64,000 nucleotides of DNA from Pseudomonadota bacterium (GTDB taxonomy: Archaea > Thermoplasmatota > SW-10-69-26 > JACQPN01 > JAJPHT01): assembly GCA_021325135.1 (NCBI GenBank), contig JAJPHT010000034.1, positions 1 to 64,000 of the forward strand, read 5' to 3'. Made by a program: the position numbers and the translations under genes. Below the pieces are notes generated by a model. The model was not told the origin of the DNA and ran no database searches. It was given only the letters and a program-made list of their open reading frames with translations. This document shows, in pieces, positions 51,764-60,451 of the stretch; position 1 is the stretch's first letter; each line of letters starts with the position of its first letter.

Positions 51764-51824
51764 GTCCGGACCACCGGAGGGGAATCCACAAGGATTATGC
51801 AGCCCCTCTGGGAGAGACGGCGGG

Positions 51825-52004
51825 GTGCAGCAGGCTCTTCGCCCCCTCACCCTCCAGGCCGCCGTCCACGCCCTCTGGAGCGACCTCGTCCTCCTCGGGC
51901 TGGCCCTGCAGGGGGCCCACATGGCCCTGGCCGAGGCTTGGGGCCCCGGCCAGGGCGCTCCCGTCGCGCAGCCGGAGCCGGACTGGCTCCGGGCCTACGC
52001 GTAG
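51825..52004 (+). CDS. Small hypothetical protein
   Basis: A 59-aa frame from GTG (MQQALRPLTLQAAVHALWSD, then helical LVLLGLALQGAHMALAEAW). It starts about 28 nt after AGGATTATGC, in line with other leaderless starts. It ends 9 nt before the convergent hsp20 stop. No family recognised; the amphipathic helix is the only feature. Confidence 0.4.
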   Translation: MQQALRPLTLQAAVHALWSDLVLLGLALQGAHMALAEAWGPGQGAPVAQPEPDWLRAYA

Positions 52005-52013
52005 GGCGCGAGC

Positions 52014-52388
52014 CTACTTCTTCTGGGACTGCTGCTCGCTGCCCGGCTGGCTGCGCGGCACGGTCACGGTGAGGACGCCGTCCTTCACCTTGGCCTCCGC
52101 GTGGTGGACGTCGGCGTCCCAGCCCACGGGGACGATGCGCTGGTAGCGCACCTCCGTGGTGGAGGCGCCGCGCTCCGTGCGGACGGGCGTGCCCTTCTGG
52201 ATGGGCTTCGCCTCCGCGCGGATGCTCACGGTGCCCGGGACCGGGCCCGGCCTCACCTCGACTCCGCCCTGGTCGGCCCCGGGGACGTCGAGGATGACGA
52301 CGTACTCGCGGCCGTTGTCCAGGACGTCGGCGGGCGGGGTGCGCTCACCAGGGGCGAAAGGGGATGGACGGCGTCCCGAAGGGCGCAT
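52014..52388 (-). CDS. hsp20: Small heat-shock protein (Hsp20/alpha-crystallin)
   Basis: A 124-aa chaperone. The alpha-crystallin domain runs from GREYVVILDVPGADQGGVEV to the VKDGVLTVTVPR motif with the conserved G-x-L, and a short polar tail with Gln/Lys follows. The usual C-terminal IxI motif that joins oligomers is not visible. The N-terminal arm is short. The only in-frame start is the ATG at 52388, which overlaps the preceding gene by 44 nt. Confidence 0.87.
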   Translation of the reverse strand: MRPSGRRPSPFAPGERTPPADVLDNGREYVVILDVPGADQGGVEVRPGPVPGTVSIRAEAKPIQKGTPVRTERGASTTEVRYQRIVPVGWDADVHHAEAKVKDGVLTVTVPRSQPGSEQQSQKK

Positions 52389-52761
52389 TCACCCCGAGGC
52401 CCGAGAAGGGCGTGACGCCGCCGAAGCCCGTGCCGAAGCCGGGGTTCTGGAGGCCCTGGAGCTGCTGCGCGTAGAGCGCGAGCAGGAGGGGGTTCGTCTG
52501 GCCCATCATGCCCTGGTGGCCGAAGGGCTGGGCGCCGATGCCCTGGCTGCCGAGGCCCTGGAACTGCGTGTAGGGGTTGAGGCCCTGCATGCCGCCCATG
52601 GAGGAGAAGGGCGAGCCCACGAGCTGGGGCACGCTCTGGCCGATGGTGTACTTGAGGAGCTGGATGCGCTGCTCCACCTCGTTCACCGCGGTCGCGAGCT
52701 GCTGGATGGCGGCGAGGGCGTTCGGGTCCTGGATCGGGCTGACGTTGAAGTTCTGCACCAT
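52345..52761 (-). CDS. Low-complexity (Gly/Gln/Met-rich) protein in operon with Hsp20
   Basis: A 138-aa protein: a short coiled coil (ALAAIQQLATAVNEVEQRIQ, residues about 16-35), then a Gly-Gln-Met-Phe-rich tract (GSPFSSMGGMQGLNPYTQF...) that looks disordered or prion-like, and an end PSIPFRPW. The ATG at 52761 follows AGGTG by about 7 nt; a GTG three codons upstream is the alternative. It overlaps hsp20 by 44 nt, so the two are made together. It may be a client or gel-forming partner of the chaperone. Confidence 0.6.
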   Translation of the reverse strand: MVQNFNVSPIQDPNALAAIQQLATAVNEVEQRIQLLKYTIGQSVPQLVGSPFSSMGGMQGLNPYTQFQGLGSQGIGAQPFGHQGMMGQTNPLLLALYAQQLQGLQNPGFGTGFGGVTPFSGLGVNAPFGTPSIPFRPW

Positions 52762-52882
52762 GGGATTCACCTGTGCGGGCCGGACAATTTCCGGCCGCGT
52801 CCCCTGAAATCAGCGTGCCGTGCAAGATGATTTCGCCTGGGGTGGGCTCCAACGCGGGAGTCCGCCTCCACGACCGCTTTTG

Positions 52883-53542
52883 CTAACGCCCGGGTGCCAG
52901 CCCGGCCTCGGCGGGGGGCGCGTCCGCGTCGCGCCTGCGGCGGCGCCACGCGATCCACGCAGCCGCCGCGGCGCCCGCCAGGGCCACGGCGAGGATCGCC
53001 CACTTCCAGGCGTCCACGAGGGAGGTGACCGTCTCCCAGTTCCTCCCCAGGAGCCAGCCCACGTAGAGGAGGAAGAGGTCCCAGAGGCCGCCGCCCAGCG
53101 CGGTGGCCAGCGCGAAGCGCGCGAGGGGCATGCGCGCGCTGCCCGCGGGGATGCTGATGAGGTGGCGCACGACGGGGACGAAGCGCGCGAGGAAGATGGT
53201 GAGCGAGCCGCCGCGGCGCTCGAAGAAGCGGTGCGTCGTCTCCAGGTGGTGGGGCGTGACGAGCACGTACTTGCCCCAGCGCTCCAGGAGCGGGCGCACG
53301 CCGTAGGCGCCCATGGCGTAGGAGAGGAGCGAGCCCGCCAGCGTGCCCGCCAGCGAGACGAGGAAGGCGAGGGCGAGGCTCATGCGGCCGTCGCTGGCGA
53401 GGAACCCCGCGAAGGGGAGCACCGCCTCGCTGGGCACGGGGAGCACCATGCTCTCCGCGGTCATGAGCAGGAAGAGGCCCGCGTAGCCGAGGCTCGCCAT
53501 GACCTGGAGGCTCAGGTCGCCCAGCGCCGCGAGAAGACCCAT
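52883..53542 (-). CDS. DedA family membrane protein
   Basis: A 219-aa member of the DedA/VTT group: a re-entrant-like hairpin near MVLPVPSEAVLPFAGFLAS, a glycine-rich GTLAGSLLSYAMGAYGVRPL, and the conserved RFVPVVRHLISIPAGSARMP. These proteins handle lipid carriers such as undecaprenyl phosphate or phospholipid flipping. The basic tail RRRRRDADAPP follows the last helix. The start at 53542 lies downstream of a TCAAAAGCCTGAAAG region. Confidence 0.87.
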   Translation of the reverse strand: MGLLAALGDLSLQVMASLGYAGLFLLMTAESMVLPVPSEAVLPFAGFLASDGRMSLALAFLVSLAGTLAGSLLSYAMGAYGVRPLLERWGKYVLVTPHHLETTHRFFERRGGSLTIFLARFVPVVRHLISIPAGSARMPLARFALATALGGGLWDLFLLYVGWLLGRNWETVTSLVDAWKWAILAVALAGAAAAAWIAWRRRRRDADAPPAEAGLAPGR

Positions 53543-53620
53543 GCCCGCGCCCACGCGCTGGCGCGCTTTCAGGCTTTTGAGACAGGAGGGGTCAAGCGAG
53601 GCCGCCGCCATGCGCGGCCC

Positions 53621-53986
53621 ATGCCCAAGGTGCTCGCCAAGGAGATGGGCGACGTCGTCCACATGGCGCCGGGAGGCGAGGTCGAGGCGCGCCGCTTCTA
53701 CGGCCAACTCCTGGGCCTGCGCGAGACCATGAAGCCGCCCGGGGAGAAGGGGGTGTGGTTCTCCACGCCCGAAGGCGCGTTCAAGGTGCTCCCGCAGGAG
53801 GGGTTCCGCGCGCCGCTCAACCCCGTGGTGGTGGCGCGCTTCCGCGTCGACAAGGCCGAGGCCATGCGCCAGGCGCTGGACAAGGCGCGCTTCCGCCACT
53901 ACGACGCGCCCCACGAGGTGGGCACGCGCGGCTTCTACGCCCACGACCCGTGGGGCAACCGCGTGGAGCTCCGCGAGCGGCCTTGA
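53621..53986 (+). CDS. VOC (glyoxalase/bleomycin resistance fold) protein
   Basis: A 121-aa single-domain vicinal oxygen chelate protein: VVHMAPGGEVEARRFYGQLLG, GVWFSTPEGAFKVL, and the closing FYAHDPWGNRVELRE with the metal Glu. The substrate is unknown. It is divergent from the DedA gene (78-nt gap) and probably stands alone. Confidence 0.82.
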   Translation: MPKVLAKEMGDVVHMAPGGEVEARRFYGQLLGLRETMKPPGEKGVWFSTPEGAFKVLPQEGFRAPLNPVVVARFRVDKAEAMRQALDKARFRHYDAPHEVGTRGFYAHDPWGNRVELRERP

Positions 53987-54053
53987 CCGATCCGCGTAGG
54001 CTCCCCGGCGCTTGAGGGCAAGAGCGAAGCGGGCAGCCCGCCTTCGGCCGCCG

Positions 54054-54290
54054 ATGCGCGCCATCCCCACGCTGCTCGTCCTCCTTGTGCTGGCTCCCGT
54101 CGCCTCCGCCATCGACCCCCGCAAGGGCGTGGACGCGGGCCCCTGCGCCGCGAGCCAGACCACCGGCGTCGACAACTGGTTCACCACCGTCTCGTGCGAC
54201 GGGGTCCTCTACCTGCGCGCGGGCGACGGCTTCGCCGGCCCCATGTGCCAGCTGCGCGTCCTGGGCGACGCGTACCCCTGCGCGCTCTGA
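54054..54290 (+). CDS. Small secreted cysteine-containing protein
   Basis: A 78-aa precursor: signal peptide MRAIPTLLVLLVLAPVASA, then a mature part of about 58 residues with four Cys (GPCAAS, VSCDG, MCQLR, YPCAL). It resembles the other small secreted proteins of the window only in plan. A T-rich tract follows the stop. Confidence 0.6.
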   Translation: MRAIPTLLVLLVLAPVASAIDPRKGVDAGPCAASQTTGVDNWFTTVSCDGVLYLRAGDGFAGPMCQLRVLGDAYPCAL

Positions 54291-54306
54291 GGTTCCGCGT
54301 CTCGGC

Positions 54307-54329
54307 TCCTCTTTTCTTTCTTGCTTCCT
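54307..54329 (+). terminator. T-rich transcription terminator
   Basis: The tract CTCCTCTTTTCTTTCTTGC lies about 20 nt after the stop of the small secreted gene. Archaeal RNA polymerase ends transcription at such pyrimidine runs without needing a hairpin. Confidence 0.5.
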
Positions 54330-54364
54330 CCCCTTGTGGAGGTTGCCTCTTTCGTCACCACTGA

Positions 54365-54438
54365 ACGCGACGACGCCACGGCGCCACGACGCGACGCTTG
54401 GGAAATCGTCGCGTCGTGGCGCCGTGGCGTCGTCGCGT
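54365..54438. repeat. Perfect 32-bp inverted repeat (hairpin)
   Basis: Arms 54365-54396 and 54407-54438 are exactly complementary, with a 10-nt loop CTTGGGAAAT. The arms consist of ACGCGACGACGCC-type repeats. It lies between the small secreted gene and pyrB, 141 nt before the pyrB start. It does not match the other hairpins in sequence, but its design (short repeated units in a long stem) is alike. Confidence 0.85.
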
Positions 54439-54548
54439 CAAGACGTGACGAGGGGGCGGCAGCAGGCACCGACCGGCAGGAGAATCCGGGTTGCCTGCGG
54501 CCTGGAGCAGCCCCGGTGAGGACCGGACGCGCAGGCCGCCTGGCAAAG

Positions 54549-54556
54549 CCTTTATC
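54549..54556 (+). promoter_or_regulatory. TATA-like box of pyrBI
   Basis: CCTTTATC lies 23-30 nt before the pyrB ATG, with GGCAAAG just upstream as a possible BRE. No ribosome-binding site lies between, so the mRNA is probably leaderless. Confidence 0.55.
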
Positions 54557-54578
54557 CCGCCCGCGGGTTCGCCGCCCC

Positions 54579-55514
54579 ATGAGCTTCCAGGGCCGCCACG
54601 TCTGCCACATCGCGGACATGACCGTCGCCGACGTGGACCGCGTCCTCGACGCGGCGGAGCGCCTGCTTCCCGCCGCGCGCGGCGAGCGCACCCTGGAGGC
54701 CGCGAAGGGGAAGATCCTCGCGACGCTCTTCTTCGAGCCCTCCACGCGCACGCGCCTCTCCTTCGAAAGCGCGATGCACCGCCTGGGCGGGAACGTCATC
54801 AGCGTCGCGGAGCCCGGCAGCACCAGCGCGACCAAGGGCGAGACGCTGGCGGACACCATCCGCATGGTGAGCAGCTACGGCGACGTGGTCGTGCTGCGCC
54901 ACCCCCGCGAGGGCGCCGCGCGCCTGGCGTCGCGCTACAGCCGCGTGCCCGTCATCAACGCGGGCGACGGCGCGGGCCAGCACCCCACGCAGACGCTGAC
55001 CGACCTTTTCACCATCCGCAAGGCCAAGGGCGAGATCCGGCCCAACACGGTGACCATCGCGGGCGACCTCAAGTACGGCCGCACCGTGCACAGCCTCGCG
55101 CAGGCCCTCGCCATGTACGGCGCGGAGATGGTCTTCGTCGCGCCCGAGAGCCTCCAGGTCCCCGCCGACATGCGCCAGCACCTGGACGCCATGGGCGCGC
55201 GCTACCGCCTGGCCTCCACGCTGGAGGAGGTCGTGGGCGAGACGGACGTGCTCTACATGACGCGCATCCAGAAGGAGCGCTTCCCGGACCTGGACGAGTA
55301 CCGGAAGGTGGCCGGCGTGTTCCGCGTCACCCCGTCCCTGCTCGCCGAGGGCAAGAAGGGCATCGTCGTCCTGCACCCGCTCCCGCGCGTGGGCGAGATC
55401 GACCCCGCCGTGGACGACACGCCCGCGGCGAAGTACTTCGAGCAGGCCGCCTACGGCGTGCCCGTGAGGATGGCGCTCCTGGCGGAGATCCTCGGCCTCA
55501 AGGGGGTCGCCTGA
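54579..55514 (+). CDS. pyrB: Aspartate carbamoyltransferase, catalytic chain
   Basis: A 311-aa enzyme joining carbamoyl phosphate and aspartate in pyrimidine synthesis. Carbamoyl-phosphate residues lie in FFEPSTRTRLSFESA (STRTR at 55-59) and NAGDGAGQHPTQTLTDLF. GDLKYGRTVHSL and the aspartate loop HPLPRVGEID are complete. It is followed without any gap by pyrI. Confidence 0.97.
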   Translation: MSFQGRHVCHIADMTVADVDRVLDAAERLLPAARGERTLEAAKGKILATLFFEPSTRTRLSFESAMHRLGGNVISVAEPGSTSATKGETLADTIRMVSSYGDVVVLRHPREGAARLASRYSRVPVINAGDGAGQHPTQTLTDLFTIRKAKGEIRPNTVTIAGDLKYGRTVHSLAQALAMYGAEMVFVAPESLQVPADMRQHLDAMGARYRLASTLEEVVGETDVLYMTRIQKERFPDLDEYRKVAGVFRVTPSLLAEGKKGIVVLHPLPRVGEIDPAVDDTPAAKYFEQAAYGVPVRMALLAEILGLKGVA

Positions 55515-55967
55515 ATGCAGGAGCTGAAGGTCCAGCCCATCCGCAACGGCACCGTCATCGACCACATCACCGCGGGCCGTGCCGTCGCGGTCATGCGCAT
55601 CCTGGGCCTGCCGCGCCCGGGCAGCACCAGCACCATCACCGCCGCCATGAACGTGCCCAGCAGCCGCGGCCGCAAGGACATCCTCAAGATCGAGGACCGC
55701 GAGCTGGACGCCAACGAGGTCAACAAGATCGCGCTCATCGCGCCCAACGCCACCATCAACATCGTGCGCGAGTACGAGGTGTCCCGCAAGGAGCACGTCC
55801 AGCTCCCCGAGAAGGTGAGCGGCCTCGTGAAGTGCCCGAACCCCAACTGCGTCACCAACCACGAGCCCGTGCGCACCCAGTTCCTCGTCGTCGCGCGCGA
55901 CCCCGTGAAGCTGCGCTGCGGCTACTGCGACCGCGAGGTCGCCGACGTGGCGGACCACGTGGCGTGA
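55515..55967 (+). CDS. pyrI: Aspartate carbamoyltransferase, regulatory chain
   Basis: A 150-aa allosteric subunit. The N-terminal nucleotide domain has GTVIDHITAGRAVAVMRILG and NVPSSRGRKDILKIE. The C-terminal zinc domain has C107, C112, C135 and C138 (CPNPNC...CGYC) in the E. coli spacing. Zinc holds it to PyrB, which is encoded immediately upstream. ATP/CTP feedback control is expected. Confidence 0.97.
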   Translation: MQELKVQPIRNGTVIDHITAGRAVAVMRILGLPRPGSTSTITAAMNVPSSRGRKDILKIEDRELDANEVNKIALIAPNATINIVREYEVSRKEHVQLPEKVSGLVKCPNPNCVTNHEPVRTQFLVVARDPVKLRCGYCDREVADVADHVA

Positions 55968-56146
55968 GCTCACGGCCCTTGGCCGGTCGCGTAGCCCTCG
56001 CCTCCGGCGGGGAAGCCCTGAATCTCCGAATCGCCGAATCTCCGCCAGAATCCGAGGACGAAACGGCCGGGGCGAGGCAGGCTCCCCGGGCTTTCCCCGC
56101 GCGCTTCCGGAAGAGACAAGCGCCCGGCGCGCGCGTCCCGCGGACG

Positions 56147-56971
56147 ATGGCCGAAGGCGCCCTGGAGCGCATCGAGCGCCACCCGCTGAAGCGGCGCCTC
56201 TACGCGATCCTGGAGTCCTCCGAGGAGGGCCCCGAGCAGAAGCGCGTCGAGCGGGCCCTCCTGGCCCTCATCCTCCTCAACGTCGCCGCCGTCGCGGTGC
56301 TCACCGTGCCCTCCGCCTCGCTGGACCCCCTCTTCGGGACCCTGGCGCTGGCGCTCTACAGCGCGACGCTGTTCCTCTTCGTCGCCGAGTACTGGGCCCG
56401 CCTCTGGGTCTGCACCGAGAACCCGCGCTACGCGAGGCCCTTCGCGGGCCGCCTCCGCTTCGCGCTGCGTCCCATCATGCTGCTGGACCTCGCGGCCATC
56501 TCGCCCCTGGCGGTGCGCTTCCTCCTGGGCTTCACGGGCCCCGCGGAGGCGCTCTCGCTCATCATGCTGCTGAGGCTCTTCAAGGTCTTCCGCTTCGCCC
56601 CCAGCATGCGCACCCTCGCGCGCGTCGTGCGCTCGCGCCGGCAGGAGCTTGGCCTCACGCTCGCGGCCATCGGCATCGCCCTCGTCGCCGCCAGCACGGT
56701 GGAGTACGTGCTGGAGAACGGCGCGCAGCCCGACAAGTTCGCCAGCGTCCCCGCCGCCATGTACTGGGGCATCGTCACGCTCACGACGGTGGGCTACGGC
56801 GACGTGACGCCCGTGACGCCGGGGGGCCGCGCCGTGGCGGGCTTCGTGGCGCTCCTGGGCATCGCCCTCATCGCGCTCCCCGCCGGCATCCTCTCCAGCG
56901 GCTTCGCCGAGGAGTTCGCCCGCGGCCGCCGCGACCCCTCGCGCTGCCCCCACTGCGGGGAACCGCTGTGA
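56147..56971 (+). CDS. Voltage-gated-type potassium channel
   Basis: A 274-aa six-helix channel. S1-S3 lie about at residues 40-60, 62-85 and 100-125. S4 carries the Arg/Lys ladder RLFKVFRFAPSMRTLARVVR. The pore has the selectivity filter TVGYGD (214-219). After S6 (VALLGIALIALPAGILSSGF) comes a short tail ending CPHCGEPL, a single CxxC that may bind metal between subunits. The arrangement recalls KvAP. The 179-nt gap before it has a GAATCTCCGAATCGCCGAATCTCC run but no gene. A GTGA overlap couples it to the hydrolase. Confidence 0.9.
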   Translation: MAEGALERIERHPLKRRLYAILESSEEGPEQKRVERALLALILLNVAAVAVLTVPSASLDPLFGTLALALYSATLFLFVAEYWARLWVCTENPRYARPFAGRLRFALRPIMLLDLAAISPLAVRFLLGFTGPAEALSLIMLLRLFKVFRFAPSMRTLARVVRSRRQELGLTLAAIGIALVAASTVEYVLENGAQPDKFASVPAAMYWGIVTLTTVGYGDVTPVTPGGRAVAGFVALLGIALIALPAGILSSGFAEEFARGRRDPSRCPHCGEPL

Positions 56972-57864
56972 GGGAGCTTCCCGCGGAGATCGCCCGCGAG
57001 ATGCCCTGGCCGCGCCGGCGCGTCGAGGCGGAGGGCGTCGCGCTCTCCGTGGTGGACGCGGGCCCGCCCGGCGAGCGCGCGCTCGTGCTGCTCCACGGCA
57101 ACCCCGCGTGGAGTTTCCTCTGGCGCCGGCTCATCGGGCCTCTCGTGGAGGCGGGCCACCGCGTCGTGGCGCCCGACCACGCCGGCTTCGGCCTCTCGGA
57201 GAAGCCCGAGGACCCGGGGTACTACACGCTGGAGCGCCACGTGGAGAACCTGCGCGTCGCGCTGGACGCCCTCGGGGTGAGGCGCGCGACGCTCGTGCTC
57301 CACGACTGGGGCGGGCCCATCGGCATGGGGTGGGCGACGCGCGAGCCCACGCGCGTGGAGCGCATCCTCGTCTGCAACACGGTGGCCTTCGCTCCGCGGC
57401 GCAGGCGCGCCTTCTCCGCGTGGCACCGCGCCTTCGCCTCGCCCGCGGGCTATCGATTGGGCGTGGCGCTGGACCTCGTGCGCGCGAGCGCCATGCGCTT
57501 CGGCGCGCGCAGGCCCCTCTCCCCCCTCGCGCGGCGCGCCTATGCGTGGCCCATGAAGGAGAAGGGCGGCCGCGTCGCGGCGGGGCGCTTCGTGCAGATG
57601 GTCCCCGACGGGCCCGAGCACCCCGAGGCGGCCACGCTGCGCGCCATCGAGGCGGGCTTCCCCCTGCTCGCCCACGCGCCGGTCCACGTCCTGTGGGCGG
57701 ATCGCGATCCCGTGATGCCGCCGCGCCTCGCCGAGCGTTGGAGGGCGAGCGGCCTCGCGGTGGCCAGCGTGGAGCACGTGGCGCCCGAGGCGGGCCACTT
57801 CTGGCAGGAGGACGCGCCGGAGCCGTTCCTCGCCAGGATCAGCGCGCTCTCCTCGGCTCGCTGA
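56968..57864 (+). CDS. Alpha/beta hydrolase, haloalkane dehalogenase-like
   Basis: A 298-aa alpha/beta hydrolase. The oxyanion/halide loop LLHGNPAWSFLWRRL holds N45; the nucleophile elbow LVLHDWGGPIGMG has D113 in place of Ser; the acid is in LWADRDPVMPP; the His is in APEAGHFWQED. Asp nucleophile with HGNP is the pattern of haloalkane dehalogenases and epoxide hydrolases. Activity on halogenated substrates is not proven by sequence. The start is a GTG overlapping the channel stop (GTGA). Confidence 0.87.
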   Translation: MRELPAEIAREMPWPRRRVEAEGVALSVVDAGPPGERALVLLHGNPAWSFLWRRLIGPLVEAGHRVVAPDHAGFGLSEKPEDPGYYTLERHVENLRVALDALGVRRATLVLHDWGGPIGMGWATREPTRVERILVCNTVAFAPRRRRAFSAWHRAFASPAGYRLGVALDLVRASAMRFGARRPLSPLARRAYAWPMKEKGGRVAAGRFVQMVPDGPEHPEAATLRAIEAGFPLLAHAPVHVLWADRDPVMPPRLAERWRASGLAVASVEHVAPEAGHFWQEDAPEPFLARISALSSAR

Positions 57865-58120
57865 GAAGCTCGGTGTAGACGATCTCCGCGCGGTGGACTT
57901 CGGGGGCGGGCAGGCCGGCCAGGTCGGCGACCTCGCGGACCTCCTCCTCGTTGGCCGCCTCGAAGACGCTCCACGCGCGCCCCTCCTGGATGTTGAAGAG
58001 CGTCTCCATGACGTCCACGCCCACGCGGTCGGCCGCCTCCGCGACGCGCTCCAGCGTCGCGCGGAAGTCGGCCTCGGACGTTCCCGCGGGGATGCTGTGG
58101 ACGGCGAGGAAGCGTTGCAT
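57839..58120 (-). CDS. DUF4242-type small protein
   Basis: A 93-aa ferredoxin-like fold: MQRFLAVHSIPAGTSEADFRA, a Glu-rich helix, VMETLFNIQEGRAWSVFEA and VHRAEIVYTELL. These match DUF4242 proteins, proposed to bind nickel; the role is open. The ATG follows an AGGAGG Shine-Dalgarno motif directly. It overlaps the convergent hydrolase gene by 26 nt. Confidence 0.72.
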   Translation of the reverse strand: MQRFLAVHSIPAGTSEADFRATLERVAEAADRVGVDVMETLFNIQEGRAWSVFEAANEEEVREVADLAGLPAPEVHRAEIVYTELLSEPRRAR

Positions 58121-58294
58121 GCTCCTCCTGCGCGGGCCGTCGCTTGAGCGCGTTGTGGCCGCGTGGTCGATCGCGCGCCGCGCAAGGACGGAAGGCCGCC
58201 TCCCTGGCGCGCGCCCGGCCCGGCCCGCCCCGAAGCCTGGGCGTGTTCGAGAACCCTCTTCGGCGGGGCCAAGGCCCTGCGTGGCGTGAGAACC

Positions 58295-59941
58295 ATGGCG
58301 GCCGTCACGCGGGCGCTCCTCGTCCTGGGCCTGCTCCTCCTCGCGGGGTGCGCCGCCCCGCAGCAATCGAGCCCGCCGGCCCCCACCGGCGCGTCCCCCT
58401 CCCCCGGGCTGGAGACGCCCAGCGCGACCCCCACGGCCGCCTCGACGACCCCCGCTCCCCAGGAAGGCTCCATCGAAGGCTCCGAGGTCCCCGGCGCCGC
58501 CCGGTTCGCCCGCGACCTCACCACGCTGGCGGCGAGCCCGAACCACCGATATCAAAAAGAGGCGCCCGTCCTCAGCGCGGAGGGGAACCTGATCGCGTTC
58601 TCGCAGCCGCCCCAGGCGGGGGCGCAGCCCATGGACCACGTCTACGTCGTGCGCCCCGACGCCGGGTGGGTGGGCGAGATCGACAGCTACGCGACCGCGT
58701 GCGCGTGCACCTCCATGATCGACGTGAGCGCGGACGGCCGGCTGGTGGCCATCAGCGACACGATGCAGCTGCGCGTCGCCCCCACGAGCGGCGGGGGCGG
58801 GAAGACGATCCTGAGCCTGGCCAGCGGCGACCTCAACGACCTGCGCCTCTCCGGCGACGGGTCCAGCGTGTTCGTCCGGATCGGGCGCGACACGAGCCGC
58901 AACGACGTCACGCCCGCGAAGCCCATGGAGCGCGGCATCTGGATGGTGCCCACGGCCGGCGGCGACCCCGTGCAGGTGGTCAGCCCCGCCACCCTCGCGG
59001 CCGCCGAGGGCGTCGACCAGGCGCCCTTCTTCCAGGGGGACGGGGAGGGCCTCGACGTCTCGAAGGACGGCTCGCGCGTCGTCTTCGAGGCGCCGGACCG
59101 GCCGCAGAGCGGCGGCGCGGGGCAGGGGCTCTTCGGCGCCACGGTGGGCGAGCCCGGCGTGCACGACTACCTGGGGCGCGTCGACTTCGTCTACCACGTC
59201 GCGATCAGCGGGGACGGCTCGACGGTCGCGTACCACGTCGCCAGCTTCTCCTCGGGCCAGCACGAGGTGGACGTCGTCCCGTGGGACGGGACGCAGGGCA
59301 AGACGCTCGCGGAGAGCGCCCACCCGCTGCCGCTCACGGGCAGCGAGCTCATGCCCACCGGGGATCGCCTCAGCCTCTCCGCCGACGGCCGGCTCGCGCT
59401 CCTGGGGTCCTCGGGGATGCTCTACCGCACCGACACGGGCGCGGGCTCGGAGGTGGGCGCCGCCTTCGCGTCGTCGCGGATGAAGGCGCCCCTCTTCTCG
59501 GGCGGGCTCGACCACGGGACCATGGACGAGACGGGCACTCGGTTCGAGTTCCTCTCCATGGACGACAAGGGCGTCGACCAGGTGGCCTTCCTGTCGCTGC
59601 CCGGCCCTTCGCAGGCGGGGGCGTCGCAGGCCCCGCCCATCTCCGAGGCGCCCTCGGTGACGGGCGTGCGCTTCCACGACTCCGGCTCCCTCCGCGTCAG
59701 CGTCCGGTCGTCCACGCCCGTCGTGGACGTGGAGGCGTTCGCCTACGTGAACGGGACGCCGGGCGCCAGCAGGGCCGCGACGTCGCTGGACACCTCCGCC
59801 ACGGGGGCGCGCGTGGGGACCCTCGACTACTCCGGGCCCGACCCCACCACGGACCCTCCCGACGTGGGCATCGAGGTGGAGGCGGTCGCCTCCAGCGGCA
59901 TGCGCTACGCCACCGCGACGGAGTTCGTGGGGACGGGCTGA
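58295..59941 (+). CDS. Lipoprotein with beta-propeller (TolB/WD40-like) repeats
   Basis: A 548-aa exported protein. The signal with lipobox (LLVLGLLLLAGCAAP, Cys about residue 17) leads into a Pro/Ser/Thr-rich linker (residues 20-65). After this come about six blade-like repeats with an SADGRL/SGDGSS/SKDGSR/SADGRLAL motif (for example MIDVSADGRLVAIS), as in TolB/YncE propellers. The C-terminal 100 residues look like a bacterial Ig-like domain. It is likely a surface binding or sensing protein. The ATG is the first that gives the signal. It is convergent with the DUF2203 gene, 3 nt apart. Confidence 0.8.
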   Translation: MAAVTRALLVLGLLLLAGCAAPQQSSPPAPTGASPSPGLETPSATPTAASTTPAPQEGSIEGSEVPGAARFARDLTTLAASPNHRYQKEAPVLSAEGNLIAFSQPPQAGAQPMDHVYVVRPDAGWVGEIDSYATACACTSMIDVSADGRLVAISDTMQLRVAPTSGGGGKTILSLASGDLNDLRLSGDGSSVFVRIGRDTSRNDVTPAKPMERGIWMVPTAGGDPVQVVSPATLAAAEGVDQAPFFQGDGEGLDVSKDGSRVVFEAPDRPQSGGAGQGLFGATVGEPGVHDYLGRVDFVYHVAISGDGSTVAYHVASFSSGQHEVDVVPWDGTQGKTLAESAHPLPLTGSELMPTGDRLSLSADGRLALLGSSGMLYRTDTGAGSEVGAAFASSRMKAPLFSGGLDHGTMDETGTRFEFLSMDDKGVDQVAFLSLPGPSQAGASQAPPISEAPSVTGVRFHDSGSLRVSVRSSTPVVDVEAFAYVNGTPGASRAATSLDTSATGARVGTLDYSGPDPTTDPPDVGIEVEAVASSGMRYATATEFVGTG

Positions 59942-59944
59942 GCC

Positions 59945-60355
59945 TCAATACTCCGAGAGGGGCCGCCGGCCCGCGAAGCCCGACGTGAGCGTGTGCCAGT
60001 GGGCGAGGGCGGGCTCGTCGTCGCGGTAGCAGAGGAGCACCGTCTCCTCGCCGCGCAGCGCGTAGAAGTCGACGAGCCCCAGCAGCGGGTCCTTGACCTC
60101 GGCGCCAAGCTCGTCGACGCGGGCGAGGATGCCGTCGATGCGCACGGTGAGCGCGGCGACCTCGTCGCGCAGCCGGCGCGCGTCCGCGCTGTCGGGAAGC
60201 TCCTGGGTGAACAGCGCGTCGCCGTGGACGGCCTGAAGCTCGGCCAGCTCCTCGCGGCGCCAGCGCCATTCGTGGTACGCGTCGCGAAGCTCGGCGAGGA
60301 GCGGCTTCAGGCGCGGGATGGCGGCCTGCGCCTCGGCGAGGCTCACGTGGCGCAC
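59945..60355 (-). CDS. DUF2203 family protein
   Basis: A 136-aa helical protein with a GTG start: SLAEAQAAIPRLKPLLAELR, a long coiled region, then the conserved end LLCYRDDEPALAHWHTLTSG followed by GRRPL, which marks the DUF2203 family. Function unknown. It is divergent from the plsC gene with a 96-nt gap. Confidence 0.82.
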   Translation of the reverse strand: MRHVSLAEAQAAIPRLKPLLAELRDAYHEWRWRREELAELQAVHGDALFTQELPDSADARRLRDEVAALTVRIDGILARVDELGAEVKDPLLGLVDFYALRGEETVLLCYRDDEPALAHWHTLTSGFAGRRPLSEY

Positions 60356-60451
60356 GGGCGTCCCACGGGCGCCTCCGGCTTGAGCCTATCGAGGCGCCCG
60401 CGGCCCGGGTTCCCGATAAGCTCAAGGGACGCTTCGGGGCTTGCCTCGCCA

